Shown: piece by piece, positions 48,801-59,879 of the stretch
How positions within the stretch are numbered: the stretch's first letter is position 1
Layout: the number at the start of each line of letters is the position of its first letter
NCBI RefSeq assembly: GCF_018294505.1
Contig: NC_057807.1
Span: 168,936,685-169,000,684, forward strand
Direction: 5' to 3'
Origin: Triticum aestivum
Lineage: Eukaryota; Streptophyta; Magnoliopsida; Poales; Poaceae
Length of the DNA: 64,000 nt
Notes under the pieces: model-generated
What the model was told of the DNA's origin: nothing
The model's input: only the letters and a program-made list of their open reading frames with translations
The model's database searches: none
Made by a program: the position numbers and the translations under genes

Positions 48801-50007
48801 GTCAACGGCGGCGGCCGGAGCTACGGGTTCGAGCGGCGTAGCGCTATGGTGCACGAGAGGACGAGCTGGTGGCGGCGTTAGCTTGCTGCGGAGCTGATGA
48901 GCACGTAGCCATGCTCGGGCATGAGCTTTGCTAGCTCTGGCTACGACAACGTCAAGAACGGCGGCGGCCGGCTCTCGGCTCCGGTAAAACCACGATCTAC
49001 AGAGAGCAAAAGAGCGCGGGGAGAGAGAGGTTCGGCGCAGAGGCTCACGATGAGGTCGAAGAGTGGGTCGGCGTGCTCGGGGAGGCGGCGGAGATGGCGA
49101 ATCGGGCGGCAGCATCCGGCAGCCGTGGATGGGGAAGAAAGGCCGCGACATCGTCTTGGGGTCCTCCGGCCTTGCGTGGGTCGGCGGAGAGGTGCTCGGG
49201 TTCTAGGCGGAGCTCGTGGGATGGTCAGAGAAGCGAGGGGGAGGCGGTGGCCGCGGCAGCAGCAAGCGGCGGCGACGGCAGCATTCGGTGGCGCCGCGAA
49301 AAGATGCAGAGTAGGGGGAGGAGGTCCAGCGAGAGAGGGGAGAGGTGCAGAGGGTCCGGGGGGTGTCGTGGCATCTCCAGGTGCACCAGGGCAGCGGCGG
49401 GAAGCAGGAGGTGGCAAGGCGTCGTCGGCGCGCTTGCCACACACCTGTCTGTCCTCTTGGCAGGAGGAAGACGACAGGGGGAGGGCTGCTGGGCTGGGCC
49501 AGCAGGTGGGCTGCTAGCTGGGCCGGCCAGGTAAGTGGCCCAGGTAAAATTCTCTCTCTCTCTTCTCTATTTTGTATTGTTTTCTATTATTTCTTCAAGT
49601 TTGTGGCTTTTCTAGAAATACCCAGGCACTTTCAAAAATCACCAAACTGCTCATGCTCACTGTATGGAATAAACCCAACATGGAACATTTCAGTTTAGGA
49701 TTATTTGGACATTATTTCTTATATAACAGAAATAATTTCAACCCAAATATATTATTGATTTAAATCAAAGGCCCGAATAAATTATTTCTGTGACTCCAAA
49801 AACATTGGTTTGAATTTCACCTCATGCCAATATTTTCACAGAATAACACGAACATTTTCTTGGACTCATTTCATGAGATTTAAATGTTGGTTATTTTTAG
49901 GGGTTTTCTGAGGCTTTGAAAATTCCTCAATTCAAATTTCATTTGAATTTAAACATGATGCACACATGGAAGCTGGCATAGGTCAGACCAGAATTAGGGA
50001 TGTGACA
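42848..50007 (-). mobile_element. Non-coding LTR retrotransposon: full 4.17-kb LTR, deleted interior, truncated second LTR
   Basis: The whole unit starts TGTCAGGACC at 42,848 and ends GGATGTGACA at 50,007, so it has TG...CA ends. CCTAG flanks both sides (42,843-42,847 and 50,008-50,012). On the minus strand the 5' LTR runs from 50,007 to 45,838 (4,170 bp). It is followed by GCT and a primer-binding site, TGGTATTAGAGC (45,833-45,822), one mismatch from the common plant initiator-tRNA-Met site. After a few more bases the second LTR starts in mid-LTR sequence and runs to 42,848. The two LTR copies are closely similar over about 2.9 kb with scattered substitutions. Nearly the whole internal domain and the first 1.2 kb of the 3' LTR are gone, so it has no genes and must have moved using proteins from elsewhere, or was deleted after insertion. 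Confidence 0.9.
45822..45833 (-). other. Primer-binding site of the 42.8-50.0 kb element
   Basis: TGGTATTAGAGC on the minus strand begins four bases after the LTR end at 45,838. This position and sequence fix the orientation of the element and identify 45,838-50,007 as its 5' LTR. Confidence 0.8.
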
Positions 50008-51700
50008 CCTAGGAAGGGAACGACACAGAGGTAGGGAAGACTCGGCAGTTGTTTCCCACGCAGAGGGGACTACGACTGTACGAGGGTTTACTGGTTCATC
50101 TGCCTCGCCGGAGAATAACAGCAGGTGTGGCTGTGTGGGTGAGTAGATGGATGGCTAGGCCAGCGATGGGAGTACGATGGGATGGTGAGACCTGTGCGGC
50201 AGCACAGCCGGCCGCGGGGAGGAGGGAGCAGGCAGTCCCGCCGGCGCTTGTTTGAGCAGCTGGAGCAGGAAGAGCAGAGATTGAAGAAGCACGACGGCCA
50301 TTGGATGGACATCGTACGGTCACTAGAGCTAGAATCGTTCATATTGACTAAGTTGACAAAGCCCTCTGTCCCTGTCAACTTAGTAGGCCCACAAGTCAGC
50401 CTCCCACCATGGTGGATCCCAGCTAGCAGGGGGAGTATTCATTTTTTTGTGCGTAATGAGGGGGCACTTCCGGTGGGTCCAAGCAGACAGCGGGGGGGAC
50501 GTTTTTTCGGGAAAGACGGTGGTACGTCCGGTGGGTCCTAGCAGTCAGGGGCAAACGGTTTTTTTTTGCGAAATACGGTGGCCCGTCTGGTGGGTCACAG
50601 CAGTCAGGAGGGAAACGTTTTTTCCGCGAAATACTGGTGGCCCGTCCGGTGGGTCCCTGCTGTCAGGTGGAGGAATAATTATTTTGATCCTAATAAGGAG
50701 GCACTTCCTTGCGGCTGCCGTGGACCCAGCTGTCAGCCTCTCCACGTACAATACTCTCCCGATGGAAGTCGGTCGTTGACCACATTGACCACGCCGCACC
50801 GAGAGCACCAGGGCGCTGGAAGATGGCGAGGCCTAGGAAGGGGATGACGCAGAGCCGGGGAAGACGCGGCAGTGGATGCCCACGCGGAGACGAGTACGAG
50901 GGTTCACTGGTTCGGCTGCGGTGTGAGGCTGCCGTCACCGCAGAATAACAGGGGGAGTGGGTGAGTGGAGGGATGGCCTGGCCAGCGGTGGGAGTAGTAT
51001 GGGGATGGTGAGGCCTCCGCGGCAGCACAGCCGGCCACAGGAGGCAGGAGCATGCGACACGACCGGCGCAGCTTTGGGCGGCTGGGGCAAGAAGACCAGA
51101 GGTTGAAGAAGCACTACGACCATTGAATGGACAACGTTGACCACGCCGCGCCGAGAGCACCAGGGCGGTGGACGACGGCGAGGCCTACGAAGGGAACGAC
51201 ACGGAGCCGGCGAAGACACGGCAGTGGCTGCCCATGCGGTGGAGAGCACGAGGGTTGACTGGTTCGGCTGCCGTCGCCGGAAAATAACAGGATATGTGGG
51301 TGACTAGAGGGATAGACAGGCCAGGGATGCGAGTATGATGGGGCCGTGAGGCCTGCCCAGCAGCACTGCCGGCCACGGGAGGCGGGAGCAGGCAGTTCCG
51401 ACGGTGCTGGTTTGGGCGGCTGGGGCAGGAAGATCAGAGACTGAAGAAGCACGATTGCCGTTAGATTGAGATCTAATGGTCTGACGCTGGTAGAGTTGAT
51501 TGTTGACTAAGTTTCTTTTTTAAGAAACCTTGTGTACGCATGAACTTAGTAGGCCCACAAGTCAGCCTCCAAATCTGTGGCGGACAACATAAAGCCCATT
51601 TGCTATTTTTTATAATTTGCAGCCCATTTGCTATTTTTTATAATTTGTAGCCCATTTGCTAATTCTTAAGTAATTTATTACAGCCCATTTTCTGCCCAGG
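50008..51700 (+). repeat. CACTA element continued: long repeat units after the LTR insertion
   Basis: The sequence resumes in mid-unit with CCTAGGAAGGGAACGACAC, matching the uninterrupted unit at 42,115 onwards. Two more partial units follow (from about 50,690 and 51,130), each with TGGACCCAGCTGTCAGCCTC or the later TTGACCACGCCGCGCCGAGA, and CGGCAGCACAGCCGGCCAC. The 51,130 unit joins the previous one in mid-unit, so unit lengths differ. The AGCCCATTT array closes the block at 51,590-51,700. Confidence 0.65.
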
Positions 51701-52790
51701 ACCACGGTCAAAAAGTTCAACCTTATTTTGCATATTTCGGTGGAGTCCAAACTGTTGTAATCCCGAAATGATAAACATTTTTTAAGAACTTATTGATTTG
51801 CCAAAAAATCGTTTTGTTTTTGTAAGCAAATAAGACGTGGGACAATTGAGTTGGTTTAAGGGAAAACCAGTGGTAAAAAAATCAGCGTTGGGTGGGAAAA
51901 AACAACAAAAATAAGGATGTAAATATGAAAAGGGAATTTTATGCGTTTTCAATATAATGACATGTGTATATGAACTAGTAAAACTATAGGTAGAGATTAG
52001 AAAACGGATGTAGGACGTGCGTTTCAAGAGGAAAATAGAACTGGGCTATGTGTTTGATTCAGTAAAAAACTGCCTGCGGATGTTGTAAAACAAAATATAA
52101 CTAACGCTGGCGAGCCAGAGGCCAGTAGATACCTGCTGGATCTTTGTGCCCCGTTGTCGTCATGGGCTGGGCCTGTTAAAAACAAAACCAACCCTGGGCA
52201 GTCTACAACCCAGTTGAAACTTGCTCGACCTGAAAAAACAATATACGTGCTCAATAAACGAGAGAATTCTGCAAGCACAGACTAATAACTGGGATGCAGC
52301 ATGGATATTGTTTTTTTATCATGATAATAAGTGCATGCACTTGTTTCGAAAAAATTGCAGAACTAGGAATTCGAACGGCAGGTGCTTATGCTACCCATCA
52401 AATAAAAATTAGGTTCCTGAGAATTTGTTTCGAAACAAATGATTCAGCTTTATATCCACAGTATCTCCATCATCATTATCAGTACATCCTACGCAGGTGA
52501 GTTAGGATGCACTTGCCCCTAGGAAGGTATCTGTCCTTCAAACCAGAGGAGTGCTTCAAACTAACAACAGTACATAATATCCAACAAAAGAGGGTCGTGC
52601 TACAGCAGCAGAATACATGGCTCAGTCTAGATATTAGCACGAATCAAGTTGTGCATATTTGTTGTTGGCATGAACCACATCGCTGCATGTCGGGTTTGGA
52701 AAAGCCATCCATCGCATGGAAGCTTGATGCCTTTCACACACTGAAGATTACCTGGAAACAAGCTGTGTCGACGAATCTCTGGATATGGTG
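51700..52790. other. AT-rich flank, no gene recognised
   Basis: No CACTA right terminus, LTR or splice-supported exon was found. One word, CAATAAACGAGAGAATTCTG (52,250), reappears inverted near 2,690-2,715, a weak link to the first repeat block. A 94-codon plus-strand frame at 52,507-52,791 has no recognisable domain and may be antisense to the 3' flank of the F-box gene. Confidence 0.4.
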
Positions 52791-52792
52791 AT

Positions 52793-55700
52793 TCATGAAA
52801 CCCATGGTATGATGTGTAAACACAGCCCCCCTCGCGAATGGAAGTTGCATAGCATGGTAATCATCGCCGGTGTATGATCGATGATTGGTTGGATGATCGG
52901 ATAATTGAGCCCGAGGAACAAGGAGTTGTTGTCGAGGCTGTAAACCCGCCTCCAGTTGAATACGCCTGGCCCAACGGAGCTGGGATCTTTCTCGAACACG
53001 AAGCAGCCATAGCCATCAATGTCACGAACGTCCCATGCACTGTACTGCATGTGGTTTGATGTAATGGTTTGGTCAATTTGGTACGTGCGAATGAGCATCA
53101 AATGACCGCCGTCAGCTGAACGAGTGATAAACCAGCACCCATCGGCTGGTATGATTCCAGGTCCTGGAATCATGAAGGCAAACGCATTTGCGTCTGCTGC
53201 AACAATTCAAATTGGAGACCAAAAGGACAAAAATAAACAATCATGTTCAGAGTATGTGTGGAATTAAGATGATTATAACAGTGACACATATCATAGACAG
53301 AGAATTGCAATGCCGTGGTCATAATCATACCCCAAGTTAAAAAAATAAGCCAATGGCTTTCATATTCTAGCAACATATCATGGTTCTAACATCATGTAAT
53401 AATGATAGGAAAACAGCTATGACAGCGCCTACTCATATTCTACCATAGCACTTACTACTACTATTCCCATATCAACTCTAAGCAATAACATGCGTTGTTA
53501 TAAAAATCTTGTAAACGAGAGTAACATATAGAAATCATGATGTTATGCTCATAATATGTATTCTAACAATCATTAGATGCCAATTGTTCTCATATCAACT
53601 CTAACAATAACATGTGTGGTCATAAAAATCTAGGAAATGAGAGGAACATATAGCAATGATGTGGTTATAGACATGCTATGCATTCTAAATTTGTAACAAA
53701 TGAACAGGTAGTCGTATTCATAAGGTAAAGATGAGATGAGGTAGAACAATTACATGAAGATAGATTCCACCAGTATAGGCAGCCAATCTGTGCGTCGACC
53801 GCGTAAACGATGCCATCGTGCACTATTGCATTAGACAGTAATGTTGCCTCAACAGGATTAATGATGAGCCATAACCATGTATGGCGACCGGATTCCAGAT
53901 AGACTAATCCCATGTTGAACAAGGCAATGAGCTTGTAATCCATGTAGTCTTCTGATGGTGTGGGCACTTCGCAGATTACAACTTTCTGCAAATAGAGGTC
54001 GAGCCAAAATCTTGACGCGTCTCGTGTGTAGTAGGCAGGAGTGTCCGGCGGGCCGCGAGGCTCGATGTCGGCGGTATCCAACGATGGGAGGGTGATCTCT
54101 TGCTGGGTGTAGATATCCACGAGGCGCCACGGACTACCAGTGTGGTGGATGAGGATGATCCAGTTGGCCTTCATGCCCGCCCAATAGTGGCCGTGCATGA
54201 AGGACAGGTGGACGGGTAGTGGTAGCATGTCTAGGGGCACCACGGCAACCTCCGTAGGATCGTCAAGTCGGTGTCTGGGCCACCTGCGAGGATCGGGCAT
54301 CAGCAAGCAGGGTGTCTTGAAAAGAGCCGGCCGGTTGCAGACAAGTGGTGATAGAGTTTCGAGTTCTAAAGTGCTCTGATACCAAATGATGATGATGCGG
54401 CGGCAGCGTGACAACTTGTGAATAGAACTCGAAACTCTAAAGGACTAGACACTAAGACCAGCAACTAGACATGACGATGCAACCGCAAATTCAACAACGC
54501 AAATACAGAAAAGATTATGCAATGGCTCAGACTGGTTCGGATATGATGAACTAACCCTAATTTTTTTTGTGTGGCTTTTTCGTGGACTATAGGTATGAAG
54601 AACAGACTCGATCTAAACTACAAAAAACTGTAAAATCTCACCGACCAACCTGGCTCTGATACCACTTGATAGAGGCAAAGGTGTCCCGTCTTTCGATGAG
54701 ATGGTGGCTATCGTTTTGGAGGAAGTCGACTTTGACGATCCGACTACGAACGTGCGAGGACGTCGCGCCTTAGCAATCGCTAAACCAACTCCAAGAGGTT
54801 ATTGACCACGCTGGAGCACGATCAACCTGACCATGAAGGTCTGTTTCCTGCAGGCAAACGAAGAACAAGCAAGAAACTAAGATTGCAATCTGGATATTGC
54901 GAATATAAGAGGAAAGCTTTATTGATCAAGGCGGGGTTTTGTGACACCTTTGTCTGGTCGTTGAACACAAATGAAGCACGCGAAGTTGCAGCTATGATGA
55001 ACTTTAATCTAAACAAAACCCAAAGTCTAAACGGTGCCCTAGGGGCTGTATATATGGAGGAAGAGGGGGGAATTTCGTGGCCCTTGGTGGAGGGGTCCGA
55101 AATCAACCCTATCTCTTGTTTCCCCACACATACGGACTCTAAAAATAGCCTATACTTATGTATTTCAAAATTACATGGGCCTGGACCAATAATAAGGTGA
55201 CGCAACACCTAGAATAGCCTCGGGACGAAATTTATGAAGTGGCATCTTGTATATTTCGTCCAAGGCTTCATGCACCCATTATGGTGGCTTCAAAGTCCTA
55301 AAATCATCACTTGTAACTCTGTTCTTGTTCCCCTTGCGCATGCCATCATCTCCATGCTTGTTCGTGCTCCAATGTCCATCCTTCTCCAAGCAAGGCCCTT
55401 CATTTGTAAGCAAAACAAATGTATCCAATTTAGGCAGCATCATATTCTCATGAACATTAGAATCATTACCAAGAAACGAAAGTACCTGGTAATTTAATTG
55501 GCGGGCGCGTGCTCTAGTAATTGGTCCAGTATATGTAGCAGTAGGGGCTGTGGGTGTAACAATGGTATTGATGTCCTCATCAAGTGGACGGTACAAAGAC
55601 ACCGAGCATGCGGCGAGACGGACGGTGCTGAGTAGGTCCATACGACTACAGATCTGCTCCAAGAGAACATCGGGGAGGGAATTCCAATCGTGGCTCTGCG

Positions 55701-56061
55701 TGTTAGTGGGTTCTGCCTTTAGGGTTTTCGGTGCCTGCGAGCCAGCGGGGAAGTGGATTCGGGCGGGCGAGCGAAGAAGCTTCTCCTCGTGTGGCTGAGC
55801 GGTGAGCGGGGGGATATGGTACGCGCGAGCTACCAAGGAAGATGGCGCGGGCGGGCGAGTAGCGAGTGGGGGTAAATGGTGTGCGGCCGACGATGGGGAA
55901 GAGAGGAGGAAGAAGAATAGAGGAGGAAGAAGAGTGGAAGACGGGGAAGAAAATGCATTAAATCTCAATTCTACTAGTACTACTACCAGGATATAGGCAC
56001 CGTCCTTCGGAGTGTAAATAGTTACACCAATGACATGTGGGTCTACTACAAGAGGGCCCAT
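52793..56061 (-). pseudogene. F-box/DUF295 gene, split by a retroelement insertion
   Basis: The F-box lies at about 55,700-55,600 on the minus strand (SLPDVLLEQICSRMDLL, then STVRLAACSVSLYRP). The frame then hits the insertion at 55,582 and continues at 54,348 with LVCNRPALFKTPCLLMPDPR. The DUF295-type domain follows (YWAGMKANWIILIHHTGSPW, LIALFNMGLVYLESGR). A donor at CTTCAT|GTAATT (53,754/53,753) leaves one base of a codon and an acceptor TTGCAG|CAGACG (exon from 53,196) supplies the other two. The last exon has CWFITRSADGGHLMLIRT and SLFLGLNYPI and stops at 52,793. F-box proteins usually bind SKP1 and select substrates for SCF ubiquitin ligases; DUF295 is the plant-specific partner domain. 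The paralogue at 57.9-59.7 kb is uninterrupted. The only ATG before the F-box is at 56,061, giving an unusually long leader, so the true start is uncertain. Confidence 0.8.
54349..55582 (-). mobile_element. 1,234-bp retroelement-derived insertion centred on an LTR, AGTGG target duplication
   Basis: The insert has TG...CA ends and is flanked by AGTGG (54,344-54,348 and 55,583-55,587). On the minus strand it holds, in order, the C-terminal end of a gypsy polyprotein (GPITRARARQLNYQVLSFLG), a 541-bp LTR (55,207-54,667, TGTTGCGTCACC to CCTCTATCA), a primer-binding site TGGTATCAGAGCCAGG (54,664-54,649), and a leader that ends with a second TGGTATCAGAGC near 54,380. A normal insertion has LTRs at its ends; here the LTR is in the middle, so the unit is permuted. 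Confidence 0.75.
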
Positions 56062-57940
56062 ATGTCAGTTAATGGAGGACAGAGGTGCGTAGGCGTATTT
56101 GCGGAAGCGTGCTCTACTGGCAAACATGATGGCAGTACTGCGTAAGGCTGATTTAGTAACACCAACATGCTGGTTCAACTTATTAATTACGTGTCCCATC
56201 TGCTGCAGCGTGTATTGTCACTTCACTGCGAAGACTAGTTGAATAGTTCTCTCTGACCGAGATGGGGAATGATGGATCGCGAGGACTTCCTTTCTACAGT
56301 ATCCCTATGCCTCTACGCTCACTTCACTAATTTTGCTCCATACCTAGTCACTTGTTGAAATCTGTAGAAAGACAAATACTCCGTATTTGGGAACAGAGGG
56401 AGGCTTTTACTCCGTACTATTTGGGAACAGAGGGAGTATCACCATATGGAGGGAACAGAGGAAGCTTGAAATATGAACATGTCAATGGGAGGGAGTAAGC
56501 CGCATGCATGCATGCATGCATGCAGCATGCAACACTCACACGTACTCCACATGGACGCACGCAACACTCACGCACCCATGCGGCACACAGCACATGACGC
56601 AACACACACGCTCACGCTCAAGTGCTCAACCTACTCCCTACGTCCGTGAAAGACTGTACATTTAGAGATTTACACATTGACCAGGGTATAATTAACGCCC
56701 AAAAGTAGCAGACTTATGTGTGCATGCGACCATTGAGATAAGAAGATTAAATGAAGGCCGTTGCATGCTGTAATTAAGGATAGACATGTAGCCTATACCT
56801 ACAGCACAAGTTGGTGCATTAGTCAATCAATATCGATTTAGATTAAAGGCTAAATGTATTGGAAGTGTAGATGTACATCATGTACTACTACTTTCTTTGT
56901 TTTATAGCCGATGTATAATCTTTGTTGGAAGACCGAGGGAGGACACGTGCATGCACTCACATACACAGCCAGGGCGATTCGGGCGCAAGGGTTGGACTCG
57001 TGTCGCGCCTGCATAAAGTTTTGTTTAACTGATTTCTTTGCTCTGCCAACTAACAGGTGGGACCCAGAAACCAGGTGACAATTTAACCAGTCAACAAAGT
57101 GCCACGTCGACTATGTGGCCGGTAAGTAGGGTGCAACACGGTGCTCTACGATGAGCTAGTGATCGTATAATCGACGCAAAACTATATATAGTGACCGTAG
57201 AGAGCATATTGTTACATACGTTGACCGCCAGTGTATTTTTCTCGTTTCAAATTAAGCCATATTAATTGGAAAGGACGCAGTATGGACTACTAATAGTACT
57301 AGTACTGCTTTGATGTGTCCCGTCAACGAGGAGAAGCTTGCTTACTACGCCTCTCCCTCGCCCACGCGCGCGGTGGTTCGCAGGACAAGGAGAGGGTTTT
57401 GACTACAGCGCCCTCTCCCTCTTCCTCTCCCTCGCCCTCGCCCTCGCCCTCGCGGTGGACGTGCAGCAGTTCAATCGGTGTCAGATTGCCAGAAGCATAT
57501 TGTATTGTAGTGTCATCATTGTTGGACCTTCCGAAGAGGCAAAGAGGCAAGTGCAAGGTTCACACAAGTACGAACTGTTGAACCTCCCAAAGAGGCAAAG
57601 AGCCAAGCGCAAGGTTTTATAGGAGTTGTCGTCCTAGTAGGAGTGTACTACAACTATAGCGAACGATGCTACTGTATGATGCCGCCACGTCACGTATATC
57701 CAAAGTTGTGCCACCTTTTTTTCTCAAAGAGCGTGTTGGAGCCCGTGCAACAACCACACAAGTTGCACGTACACATAACACATTTACTAGTAATAAATTC
57801 TAAAGGACAAATGCCAGTATGCCACACAAGTTCATCTCTAATTCATGTGATAAATTTGTGCACGACTAGTCTACATATATTCACAGCGCTACCGTTCACA
57901 ATTACCATACTCCACTTACACGTTATAGATGGGCTACATG
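56062..57940. other. Intergenic region with MITE pieces and simple repeats
   Basis: Two Stowaway-like right ends (ATTTGGGAACAGAGGGAG) lie near 56,382 and 56,423. A GCAT/CATG simple repeat lies at about 56,498-56,527. A fuller Stowaway-like element is described at 56,634-56,942. From about 57,290 to 57,640 the sequence is an inverted relative of 12,740-13,275 (for example TTGATGTGTCCCGTCAACGA here and its reverse complement there). No gene is supported. Confidence 0.5.
56634..56942. mobile_element. Stowaway-like MITE, about 309 bp, degenerate right end
   Basis: CTCCCTACGTCCGTGAAAGA follows TA at 56,632-56,633. The right end GAAGACCGAGGGAG is recognisable, but its TA flank is lost. Confidence 0.6.
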
Positions 57941-57946
57941 CATGTC

Positions 57947-59723
57947 CTACTCTAGGTTCCAGTCCCAGGTGTTCTTCATGGATGGCACGATCCATAGCAG
58001 TGGGCAACGGGAATCATTGTCGCATCTTTCTAGTCTGGTTCCACACGATGGAGACTCGTCCAAGCTGAAGCGGCATAAATCAGGGATAGCGTGTCCCAGC
58101 ATGTCGTTCATCCGGCGGCGCGCACTGAAGACACAACCATGCTTCATGAACGGCAGGCCTTCCATGTCGTGCACAGAAGGTGGCATCCGCTTCACAATGG
58201 GGTAGTTGTCCCCGATGAAAAGCGAGTACTCTCCAAGAGTGTTCCTCGGCACCCACGTAGCATCACAGGGGTTGAACTCGGCGCCGTTCATCTGGTACAC
58301 GCGGCATCCCAGATCTGGACACATGGTGACGTACATATTCAAGGTCCATGCATAATAATGTTGTGCTCAAATATGGCGGTCAGTAATACTGTGCAGCAAA
58401 TAGTACTACTCCGGTATAGAGGAAGTAAAATAACCGGCTTATTATATATAGCCACTCTTGGCTACATGGATGAGATAGTAAGACATGGAAAAACAAAAAT
58501 GGTGGCAGTTAGTGGGTTCAAGTCTTCAAGGGCCTAGCTAGCTATATGCGTCCTCCAAGGTAAAAAGTACTCCTACTAGTAGTACTAAGTATACTACTAG
58601 TACAACAATGAAAGAGAAGACGAGAGGGTTAAAAATGGAATACCTGGGTAGATGGTGACGGTCCGATCGTGGTAGATTGTGTGACCATGTTGCACATCAG
58701 TGGTACCATGGGTAACGACTGCTAAGATAGTTGATCCCAATATGCCAAAGTCAGCTACAAGGTTCCAGGTTAGACCGAATCGCGGATACAAATGCACATC
58801 CAGGATCGGCGATCTTATTTTGATCGGGGGATGACTGGTCCCTGCAAAATAATGGAGTACCGTTAGGGATGCAAATGATGGTTTGTGCATTCTGTTTGTA
58901 ATCTCCTGTACCGTAGGATGGCAACCAGATGAAACAAGTCCCCTGGCTTGTCACCGCGAAGATGCGTCCTAGATGGCGCACCGCGTCTTCGAACATGTAG
59001 GGGTACAAATCTGCCGCCGCCAACATGCGCCAGCCTCTGCCGTTACTGCGTCTTGCATTGATGGCAATCCTTATGTCGAACACCGCGATGAGATAGTAAT
59101 CGTCGTAGCCGCATCGCTTTGTCGGTGGGTCCGCAATTGCTATCTTCTTCAATCTCATGTAGGCATCATCATACGTATTCAAGCCCAGCCAGTCCGGAAG
59201 GCCGATCCCAATGGTGGAGAAGGGGTCTACCGGAATAGCCGCACTGCTGTGGATGTTGTGCAAAATGATGGTGGTATCCGGCCGGAGGTATGCAAGCCAA
59301 TCTTCATTGGCACCGACCCAGACCTATATATAAGACGGTGGGCAGTGGAGAAATTACGTGATGGAAATGGAATAACTAAGTACTACATGATCAAACTCCA
59401 TTACTAAACTGCTCATCGGACAAAATCCGACTACCTCTCAATGTCGGAAACTCTACCGGAGTCAACGTGCAACCATGGCCACGGAGCGGTGGCTTGTTCA
59501 AAGGATTGTCCCATAGAAGAACCTTCTCCTCGAGGACGCATGGAAGACCAACAAGCATGGCCTTTTCCCAAGCCTGTTTAAGCAGCATCTTGAAAATGTT
59601 GGTGCAGGAAGCACCGAGTCTTGCGGCGGTGAGGATGTTGGAGCGGCGTGCGATTTCTCCCAGAGGATCGTCGTCCAAGGTCTCCCAGCCCCGACGAGGA
59701 GGAGAACCGCCTGGCGAATCCAT
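57947..59723 (-). CDS. F-box/DUF295 protein, apparently intact, four exons
   Basis: The start is the ATG at 59,723 (MDSPGGSPPRRGWETLDDDP), chosen because it is directly before the F-box-like segment (DPLGEIARRSNILTAARLGA). Exon 2 runs 59,323-58,912 (DWLGLNTYDDAYMRLKKIA; DDYYLIAVFDIRIAINAR), exon 3 58,841-58,644 (ILDVHLYPRFGLTWNLVAD) and exon 4 58,314-57,947 (TLGEYSLFIGDNYPIVKRMP). Junctions CTACG|GTACAG, TTGCAG|GGACC, CCCAG|GTATTC and GTCCAG|ATCTGG all leave one base before and two after, so exons 2-4 join in frame. The exon 1 donor is uncertain: CCG|GTAGAG near 59,455 or GGA|GTTTGA near 59,410 both keep phase. The family acts as substrate receptors in SCF ubiquitin ligases; DUF295 members often form grass-specific tandem clusters. 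The broken paralogue lies just downstream on the same strand. Confidence 0.75.
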
Positions 59724-59879
59724 GGGAGCAGCGACGAACTGCCTTCTCTTCGGGGGGAGGGGAACTAGTGAGGAGGAGATAAGAGCGTAGTAACCGCAGG
59801 GCCTCGTCCCTTCCAACTGTAGATCGTTCCTCAGCGAAGGGGTGAGGCTATTATTTACTACTAGTATTAGCATTATGGA

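Noticed and set aside
48921..49534. Open frames of about 150-200 codons on both strands
   Set aside because: They fall inside the GC-rich part of the 4.17-kb LTR, several frames are open together, and composition is Arg/Gly/Ala-biased without motifs.
52507..52791. 94-codon plus-strand frame as a small gene
   Set aside because: No start context, domain or splice support; it ends beside the stop codon of the opposite-strand F-box gene.
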